Source of the DNA: Chloroflexi bacterium UBA5189
GTDB taxonomy: Bacteria > Chloroflexota > Limnocylindria > Limnocylindrales > CSP1-4
Direction of reading: 5' to 3'
Assembly: GCA_002413045.1 (NCBI GenBank)
Contig: DHWF01000023.1
Span: forward strand, 8,373 to 71,500
DNA length: 63,128 nucleotides
Shown here: piece after piece, positions 57,719 through 63,128 of the stretch
How positions within the stretch are numbered: position 1 is the first letter of the stretch
Layout of the letters: each line of letters begins with the position of its first letter
The notes under the pieces: model-generated
Told to the model about the DNA's origin: nothing
Databases searched by the model: none
What the model saw: only the letters and a program-made list of their open reading frames with translations
Program-made: the position numbers and the translations under genes

Positions 57719-58957
57719 TCAGCTGCCGGGCAGGCCGTAGCGGGTGATCTCGACGTAGGCCCTGCCGATCTGCCCGTTGTCGTTGCCGGCGGCGGCGAGC
57801 GTCGTGACCCGTTCCGAGCCCTCCCAATACGCGACGCCGGTGGTGGCACGCGTGTCGAGCTCCTGGTCGGCGACGGTCGGGTTGAGGAACAGGAATTCCG
57901 TGCCATCAAACTCCGGCAGGCTCGGGATCAGGTTGGGTCCGCGCAGCATGACGCTCCAGACCTTGGGATACGTCACGCCGGTGTGTGGGCTCTGCCATCC
58001 GAGGCTGCCAACCGTCCCAATCGCGAAGTCGTCCGGCGAATGCAGGGCCAGCACCTGACCCGACGGACGAACGAGCGTGCCGTACTCGAGGATCGGATTT
58101 GAATCTTCGTCGAGCACGCTCGAGATCGTGATGTCCGTGCCGTCGTCGAGGTTGATCGCGAACCAGTCCCAGCCGCCTGCGCCAACGGACACAAAGTCGC
58201 CCCACTGGTGGTCGAACCAGGCGATGCCGGTCACCTTCAACGTCTCGCCGTTCAGCTGCAGCTCGCCATTCGCCGAGAGCCTGGTGCGCGAGTAGTAGTA
58301 CGACGAGCCGGCCGGCCCGAAGTCGATGAACCCATTGCCCTGGTGGATGGCGGGCGGCTTCAAGCTGCGCAGGTTGAGGTCCAGCCCGAATGCAGCGCCC
58401 GACGCCGCGGCCTCCGCAGGCGCCAGCGCCGCCTCGATGCGGTCGGTGCCGTTCGAGCCGGCGATGTGCCAGGGCGTCGCCTGCGCGGGTGCACCGGCAG
58501 CGACGAGCGTCGGGCTGAGGCCGGCGACGTCGAGGTCGAAGCCCGAGGGTGTGCCATCGGCAGCGCGCGGCGAGCGATCGACCTGCGGCCCGATCTCGCT
58601 GCGCTGCGCATAGAAGAACGTGTCCCCGCCCTCGTCCGTGAGCGCCAGGTGCGACGCCCAGGCGACGGGCACGGAGCCGCGCTCGGCGCGGAACACGACC
58701 GCCTCGAAGCCGAATGTCCTGCCGTCCGCGGCCTGGAGGTGGCCGGTGTAGTACCACCACTCGGTCAGCCGATCGTGGGGGCCGTCGTCGCGCGGGAAGG
58801 CGATCGGGATCGGGTCGGCGGGTGTCGACGCGGCCGGGCTGGCGGTGGGCGGCGAGGGGAACGCGATCGGCGGATTGGCCAGGATCGGTGCGCCCGAGCA
58901 GCCCGCGACGATGATCGCCGCCGCGGCCAGTGCCGCGCAGCGCCGCAGCCTGGTCAT
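57719..58957 (-). CDS. CrtC/AttH-like lipocalin-domain lipoprotein
   Basis: 412 residues from ATG at 58957. CAALAAAAIIVAGCSGAPIL is a lipoprotein signal (lipobox VAGC). The mature part shows the AttH/CrtC signature: FPRDDGPHDRLTEWWYYTGH, FGFEAVVFRAERG, FFYAQRSEIGPQ, IAWFDHQWGDF and WDWFAINLDDGTDITIS. These proteins have two lipocalin-like barrels; CrtC hydrates carotenoids, while AttH-like members usually serve lipid transport. The overlap with an MMPL transporter gene (four bases) favours a role in handling an exported lipid. Confidence 0.86.
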   Translation of the reverse strand: MTRLRRCAALAAAAIIVAGCSGAPILANPPIAFPSPPTASPAASTPADPIPIAFPRDDGPHDRLTEWWYYTGHLQAADGRTFGFEAVVFRAERGSVPVAWASHLALTDEGGDTFFYAQRSEIGPQVDRSPRAADGTPSGFDLDVAGLSPTLVAAGAPAQATPWHIAGSNGTDRIEAALAPAEAAASGAAFGLDLNLRSLKPPAIHQGNGFIDFGPAGSSYYYSRTRLSANGELQLNGETLKVTGIAWFDHQWGDFVSVGAGGWDWFAINLDDGTDITISSVLDEDSNPILEYGTLVRPSGQVLALHSPDDFAIGTVGSLGWQSPHTGVTYPKVWSVMLRGPNLIPSLPEFDGTEFLFLNPTVADQELDTRATTGVAYWEGSERVTTLAAAGNDNGQIGRAYVEITRYGLPGS

Positions 58958-61209
58958 GCCGGCTCCTCGCCGGCCTCGATCGCCGGGAGGCGCCGCGCCA
59001 CGATGTCCGGCAGCCACCAGTTCCAGCGGCCGAGGAGGCGCATCGTGGCCGGGACGAGGAGCGCCCGGACCACGGTCGCGTCGAGCGCGACGGCGATCGC
59101 GATTCCGACGCCGAGCGCCTTGATCAGCACGATGTCGGCGAAGGCGAACGATCCGGCGACCACGATCACGATCAGCGCCGCCGAGGTGACGATCCGCCCG
59201 CTGCGCTCGAGGCCGTGCGCGACCGCGGTCGGATTGTCGTGCGTCGCCTCCCAGCTCTCGCGCATGCGCGTGAGCAGGAAGACTTCGTAGTCCATGGACA
59301 GGCCGAACAGGACGCAGAACAGGATCACCGGCTGGGTGGTCTCGACGAACCCGAGCGGCCGTGTCGCGAACAGCATCGACAGGTTGCCGTCCTGAAAGAT
59401 CCAGACGAGCGCCCCGAACGAGGCGAGGATCGACAGCGAGTTCATCGCGAGCGCCTTGAGCGGGAGGATCAGCGACCGGAGGAGCAGCAGCAGCACGAGA
59501 TAGGTCGTCACGAGGATGAACACGGCGGTCTTCGGGAACTCTGCCGCGATCCCCGTGACGACATCCTCGACGTCCGCCGCGCCGCCACCGACGAGGACCG
59601 AGACGCCCGGCGGGGGCGCCAGCGGCCCGGTCTTCGACCGGAGGTCCCGGACAAGCTCGCGCGCGATCGCCTCGTTCGGGCCGTACGGAGTCACCACGGT
59701 GAACGCGGTCAGGTCGCCCTGGGTGGTCGCGTGGAGCACGCCCGAGACGTAGCGATCCGGCGGCCGGCCGTCCGGGCGGTACAGGAGCTGGTACTGCGCG
59801 AGGGTCATCCGTCGGTCCACATCGACGAGGCTGTCCACCGTCGTGATCCGCGGGTCGGCGGCGAGCCGGCGCGAATAGTCGTACAGCTCCTCGAGGTTGG
59901 CGGGGTCGATCGCCGGGCCGGTCGTGCGAACGGCGAGGACGAGCGGGGCAAACGGGCCCGGCCCGAACTCGGTGGCGAGCAGGTCGAACGAGGCCCGGGA
60001 CGGCGCGTTCTCGGGCAGGATCCGAGCATCCGGCGCATTGAACTGGACGTGCAGGAACGGCGTGCCGAGCAGGAGGAGCACGCCGAGCACTGGGACGAGC
60101 ACGCGCACCGGGCGCTTCATCACGGCCCACGCGAGCCGCGACCACGCCCCTTCCGCATCCGGCCGCGGTTTGACCCGGCGCACCCGGAATCGCTCGAGGT
60201 TGACCCCGACGATCGCGAGCACGGCCGGCAGGAGGGTCATCGCCGCGGTGAGCGCGAATGCCACCACCACCGCGCCGGCGATCCCGACCGAGCGCAGGAT
60301 CATGAACCCGAAGAGCACCAGCCCGCCCAGGCCCAGCAGCACCGTCAGGCCGGAGAAGAAGACCGCCCGCCCGGCCGTCCGCGCCGTCGCGCCGACCGCA
60401 TCCTCGACGGCGTCGCGCGCCCAGCCCCGCGCCGACAGCTCCTCGCGAAAGCGGCTCGTCATGAGCAGGGAGTAATCGACGCCCAGGCCGAGCCCCAGGA
60501 GGGTCGCCAGGTTGAGCACGAAGATGCTCATCGGGGTGAGGCCGGCCACGACGAAGATCGCCGCGAGCGCGACCACGACCGCCGAACCGCCGACGATCAG
60601 CGGGACCGCAGCCGCCACGACGGACCCGAAGACCAGCAGCAGCGCGAGCGCCGCGAGCGGCAGCGAGATGAGCTCGCTCCGGCGGAGATCGGCCTCGGAG
60701 ACCGCCTGCACGTCCCCGTAGAACGCGGGGCCGCCGGACAGGCCGACCTCCAGCCCCGGCGCGTCGTGCAGGGCGGCACGCAGCCCGGGCAGGGCCTTCG
60801 GCGAATCATCGGCCGAGAGGTCGAGGAGGACGATGTCGAACGCCGTGTGGCCGTCGGCAGAGACCTGGCGGGTCGAGAGCGTGTGGGACAGCACGGTCCG
60901 CACGTACGCAGCCTGCGGAACGTCCGTCATCGCAGTCGCAGCGGCCGCCTCAAACCCGGGCTCGCCGGCCTTCGCGGTGTCTGAGTGGAAGACAACGACG
61001 ACCGCCGCCTGCGCCACGCCGATCTCCGCCTCGAGCACGGCCTTCGCCTGGGCGGATTCGAGGTCCGGGCGGATGAAGCCGCCGGCGCGCAGGACCGCAG
61101 GCGCCTGCAGCGCGAACGGGACCGACAGGGCGACGATCGCAATCCAGCTGCCGACGACGATCCACGAATGGCGAGCACACCATCGGCCCAGCCGCTCGAA
61201 TCGGCTCAC
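58954..61209 (-). CDS. MMPL-family (RND-type) membrane transporter
   Basis: 751 residues from GTG at 61209. Two repeats each have one N-terminal helix, an exterior domain and a bundle of five helices, as in MmpL3. Family motifs include GLGVDYSLLMTSRFREEL in the first half (Asp in helix 4) and FGLSMDYEVFLLTRMRESWE in the second; these Asp-Tyr pairs relay protons. The substrate is probably a lipid or hydrophobic compound. The operon partner is the AttH-like lipoprotein. Confidence 0.93.
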   Translation of the reverse strand: MSRFERLGRWCARHSWIVVGSWIAIVALSVPFALQAPAVLRAGGFIRPDLESAQAKAVLEAEIGVAQAAVVVVFHSDTAKAGEPGFEAAAATAMTDVPQAAYVRTVLSHTLSTRQVSADGHTAFDIVLLDLSADDSPKALPGLRAALHDAPGLEVGLSGGPAFYGDVQAVSEADLRRSELISLPLAALALLLVFGSVVAAAVPLIVGGSAVVVALAAIFVVAGLTPMSIFVLNLATLLGLGLGVDYSLLMTSRFREELSARGWARDAVEDAVGATARTAGRAVFFSGLTVLLGLGGLVLFGFMILRSVGIAGAVVVAFALTAAMTLLPAVLAIVGVNLERFRVRRVKPRPDAEGAWSRLAWAVMKRPVRVLVPVLGVLLLLGTPFLHVQFNAPDARILPENAPSRASFDLLATEFGPGPFAPLVLAVRTTGPAIDPANLEELYDYSRRLAADPRITTVDSLVDVDRRMTLAQYQLLYRPDGRPPDRYVSGVLHATTQGDLTAFTVVTPYGPNEAIARELVRDLRSKTGPLAPPPGVSVLVGGGAADVEDVVTGIAAEFPKTAVFILVTTYLVLLLLLRSLILPLKALAMNSLSILASFGALVWIFQDGNLSMLFATRPLGFVETTQPVILFCVLFGLSMDYEVFLLTRMRESWEATHDNPTAVAHGLERSGRIVTSAALIVIVVAGSFAFADIVLIKALGVGIAIAVALDATVVRALLVPATMRLLGRWNWWLPDIVARRLPAIEAGEEPA

Positions 61210-61236
61210 GGCCGGGGGTTCTGCATCGGTTCGATC

Positions 61237-61257
61237 ATGCTAACCCTCTGCTAGCAT
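61237..61257. promoter_or_regulatory. inverted repeat between MMPL and a membrane-protein gene
   Basis: ATGCTA-N9-TAGCAT lies between the divergent starts at 61209 (MMPL, minus) and 61298 (plus). The symmetry and position suit a TetR-like repressor site, as is common for MMPL genes; no regulator gene is adjacent in the window. Confidence 0.5.
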
Positions 61258-61297
61258 TTCCCCGCTTCCGGCGGACGCGCGCACAGAGGATCCACGC

Positions 61298-61630
61298 GTG
61301 ACGATCTTCACCCTCTGGTTCGACGATTTCCCGAACAAGCTGCCCGCGCTGATCATCTCGGCCGGGGTCGCGTTCCTGTTCATCTTCATCCTCGCCAAGG
61401 CGGCGTTCTCTGCCGAGGGCCGCTCTCGCTGGGTCAGGCGCATCACCGGCCCGAACGGCAAGTGGTTCTTCGGGATGCTGTTCGTGCTGTGGGCCGTCGT
61501 GTTCGGGGTCGGGCTGCAGCTCGTCCCCCACGAGGGCGCGAACTCGCCGTACGGCGGCCTTGGGCTGATCGCCCTGTTCTCGGGCTTCTTCATCTCGATG
61601 GGCTTCATCTGGAGCGTGATCGGGGAGTAG
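61298..61630 (+). CDS. three-helix membrane protein of unknown function
   Basis: 110 residues from GTG at 61298 with AGAGGA upstream. Hydrophobic helices are at about 14-34, 56-74 and 85-107, with NGKWFFGMLFVLWAVVFGVG and SGFFISMGFIWSVIG. No family is recognised. It is divergent from the MMPL transporter and shares its control region. Confidence 0.65.
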   Translation: MTIFTLWFDDFPNKLPALIISAGVAFLFIFILAKAAFSAEGRSRWVRRITGPNGKWFFGMLFVLWAVVFGVGLQLVPHEGANSPYGGLGLIALFSGFFISMGFIWSVIGE

Positions 61631-61642
61631 CCCGGCACAGCC

Positions 61643-62440
61643 TCACTCGCGCTTGCGCGCGACCCAGACCTCTTCCGTCGGCCATTGCCGCGCCCAGTCC
61701 CGCGTGGCCATCCCGAACGGGATTTCCTCGTCCGGCATCGCGCCGCCGCCACCGTGCCGAGGCTCGGCCGGCGCCTGGAGCTCCACGAGCCGTTCGACCT
61801 CGAACCCGGCTGACCGCAGCAGGTCGATCGTCGCTCCGTGCGTCAGGTGGAACTCGACGGACGTCTCGTCCGGCCACGTGTACTTCGGTTCGTGGAAGTA
61901 CGGGCGGACGAACTCCTCCTTGGCCGGGGAGTCGGCCTCGAGGTCCGGCGTGACCAACATGAAGATCGGGTGGTTGGTCAGGTAGACGAGACGGCCGCCG
62001 GGCCGGAGCAGGCGAGCCGCCTCGGGGATCCAGCGATAGGGATCTGCCCACAGCGCCGCGCCGTATTCGCTGATCGCAAAGTCGAATGAGGCGTCCGGGT
62101 ACGGCACGGTCTCGGCGTTCCCGAGCAGGAGCGGGAATTCGATCTTGAACTCTGCCTGAAGCTGCCGCGCCGTCTCGAGCTGGGCGGGCGAGTTGTCGAT
62201 GCCGACGGGCCGCGCCCCGAGTCTGGCGAGCCATGCCGACACGTAGGCCGTCCCGCAGCCGAGCTCGATCGCGTCCATGCCGGCAAGGTCATCCGGCAGC
62301 AGGTGGAGCTCCGACTCGGGGACGTTCCAGATGCCCCAGCCCGGCTCCGTCGAGGCCCACGCGCGCCTGCCACGCGGGACGAATTCGGGCGCCCAGCGGT
62401 CCCAGGCCTCGCGGTTCGCAGCGACATGCTCGGGCAGCAT
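61643..62440 (-). CDS. class I SAM-dependent methyltransferase
   Basis: 265 residues from ATG at 62440; TACCAT lies 7 bases upstream, so it is probably leaderless and a longer start at 62533 is unlikely. SAM-binding motif I is MDAIELGCGTAYVSAWLARL, then PVGIDNSPAQLETARQ (motif II acid), FDFAISEYGAALWADPYRW and LLRPGGRLVYLTNHP. EHVAANREAWDRWAPEF is a common opening of small-molecule methyltransferases (type 11). Substrate unknown. Confidence 0.88.
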   Translation of the reverse strand: MLPEHVAANREAWDRWAPEFVPRGRRAWASTEPGWGIWNVPESELHLLPDDLAGMDAIELGCGTAYVSAWLARLGARPVGIDNSPAQLETARQLQAEFKIEFPLLLGNAETVPYPDASFDFAISEYGAALWADPYRWIPEAARLLRPGGRLVYLTNHPIFMLVTPDLEADSPAKEEFVRPYFHEPKYTWPDETSVEFHLTHGATIDLLRSAGFEVERLVELQAPAEPRHGGGGAMPDEEIPFGMATRDWARQWPTEEVWVARKRE

Positions 62441-62493
62441 GATCCGAATGGTAGACGGCGCCGATCGGCTGGACCCGCCCCGGACCCTCGCGC

Positions 62494-62535
62494 TATGATC
62501 CGCCAGCTTGCAGAGTGCATAGACTTTATGCACTC
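62494..62535 (+). promoter_or_regulatory. kamA: kamA promoter -10 and downstream operator
   Basis: TATGAT (62494-62499) lies 18 bases after TGGACC (62470-62475). Just downstream, GAGTGCATA-GACTT-TATGCACTC (62513-62535) is a perfect inverted repeat with 9-base arms and 5-base spacer, placed at about +7 to +30. A bound repressor (GntR- or Lrp-like sites have this form) would block transcription of the lysine aminomutase gene. Confidence 0.65.
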
Positions 62536-62574
62536 GCGCACCGCCGCCGTTCGCAGACCGGAGATCGAGACCGC

Positions 62575-63128
62575 GTGGACGCCCAGGAGATCAAGGCCGC
62601 CGTCGCCCACCAGAACGCCGTGACGGCCGCCGCCGAGGAGCCGTTCGTCAACCGGCGAGACCCGGCGCTCGCACTCGGGCCGGACGGCCTCCCGGCCAGG
62701 AGCCGGCGCGCCCCGATGTGGGCGGACGTTCCCGATGAGAAGTGGGACGACTGGCGCTGGCAGCTCAGCCACCGGATCAACTCGCTCGAGGAGGTCGGCG
62801 CGGTCCTCAACCTGACCGACGAGGAGCGCGCGGGGCTGACCGCGGACGACAAGTTCCGGGTCGACATCACGCCCTATTTCGCGAGCCTGATCGATCCCGA
62901 CGACCCGAACGACCCGATCCGCCGGCAGGTCATCCCGCTCGGCCGGGAGCACGAGGCGTTCACCGCGATGATGGAGGACTCGCTCGCCGAGGACCGCCAC
63001 TCGCCGGTGCCGGGCCTGGTCCACCGCTATCCGGATCGCGTCCTGATGCTGGTCACGACCCAGTGCGCGAGCTACTGCCGGTACTGCACCCGGTCGCGGA
63101 TCGTGGGCGACCCGACCCAGAACTTCAA
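62575..63128 (+). CDS. kamA: lysine 2,3-aminomutase family radical SAM enzyme, N-terminal part
   Basis: 184 codons from GTG at 62575 to the window end. The KamA opening is recognisable: WADVPDEKWDDWRWQLSHRI, VDITPYFASLIDPDDPNDPI and RRQVIPLGREHEAFT, followed by the radical SAM cluster motif TTQCASYCRYCTRSRIVGDP (Cys-x3-Cys-x2-Cys). The family moves the amino group of lysine (or glutamate in close relatives) using SAM, a 4Fe-4S cluster and PLP. The PLP lysine and substrate residues lie beyond the window, so lysine is not certain. Confidence 0.92.
   Translation, partial: MDAQEIKAAVAHQNAVTAAAEEPFVNRRDPALALGPDGLPARSRRAPMWADVPDEKWDDWRWQLSHRINSLEEVGAVLNLTDEERAGLTADDKFRVDITPYFASLIDPDDPNDPIRRQVIPLGREHEAFTAMMEDSLAEDRHSPVPGLVHRYPDRVLMLVTTQCASYCRYCTRSRIVGDPTQNF

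Overview
The window is a GC-rich bacterial chromosome segment (about 70% G+C in most genes) with many GTG starts, four-base ATGA/GTGA gene overlaps and several genes that appear to be leaderless. The gene content suggests a free-living soil or water member of the Chloroflexota, near the Limnocylindria/Ellin6529 type, or a similar GC-rich Gram-positive-like lineage: lipoproteins with S-x-DG-x-W propeller repeats, a deazaflavin-type nitroreductase, a DsbA/VKOR pair, large class III cyclase proteins and an NYN protein with an RGG-rich tail. The lineage call is an inference; no rRNA or other marker gene is present.

Layout. 0-2.3 kb: start of a CsoR-type copper regulator with its operator, then a small operon ending in hypoxanthine phosphoribosyltransferase (hpt) and a membrane protein. 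2.3-8.9 kb: a complete branched-chain amino acid (Liv) ABC importer on the minus strand, with an unusual membrane-like insertion in LivG and a strong hairpin between livK and livH. 8.9-14 kb, plus strand: GNAT, NYN-RGG protein, DNA polymerase III delta prime, acylphosphatase, acyl-ACP thioesterase. 14-19.8 kb, minus strand: a PAS-GGDEF-EAL protein and a three-gene membrane operon with a PrsW-like protease. 20.7-35.3 kb: an accessory region built on tRNA-Arg(CCG). A tRNA 3'-end copy at 20.75 kb and the intact tRNA at 32.04-32.11 kb flank about 11.3 kb in direct orientation. Inside are a hydrolase-cyclase fusion, two copies of a small-ORF/HTH gene pair whose small ORF begins with tRNA 3'-end sequence, and a lower-GC cluster resembling a defence island: SAMHD1-like HD phosphohydrolase plus partner, excisionase-like HTH protein, polytopic membrane protein, HEPN-like protein and a membrane-anchored Mrr nuclease. 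Gene remnants, a TetR/SRPBCC pair and a coiled-coil protein follow. To the right lie a cyclase-NB-ARC-TPR regulator and a broken tRNA-Arg 5' half.

35.3-48.8 kb: propeller lipoprotein, PH-domain protein, serine hydrolase, an Nramp-related transporter coupled to a soluble MgtE-N/CBS protein, nitroreductase, an ABC exporter pair, two cyclophilins, a HisA-like paralogue, a DUF885 peptidase and threonine aldolase. 48.8-63.1 kb: tRNA-Asp(GTC), GNAT, a CoA-transferase, an FabI/FabL-like reductase, a DinB protein, an ApbE/membrane-haem redox cassette, DsbA and VKOR, an EAL gene remnant, a CrtC/AttH-like lipoprotein with an MMPL transporter, a methyltransferase, and the start of a lysine 2,3-aminomutase cut by the window end.

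How genes work together. The Liv proteins form one importer. HPT salvages purines. The MgtE-N/CBS protein probably senses Mg2+ for its overlapping Nramp partner. DsbA and VKOR form an oxidative-folding couple. ApbE probably flavinylates a component of its own redox operon. The island genes look like acquired defence functions, but none is proven by sequence alone.
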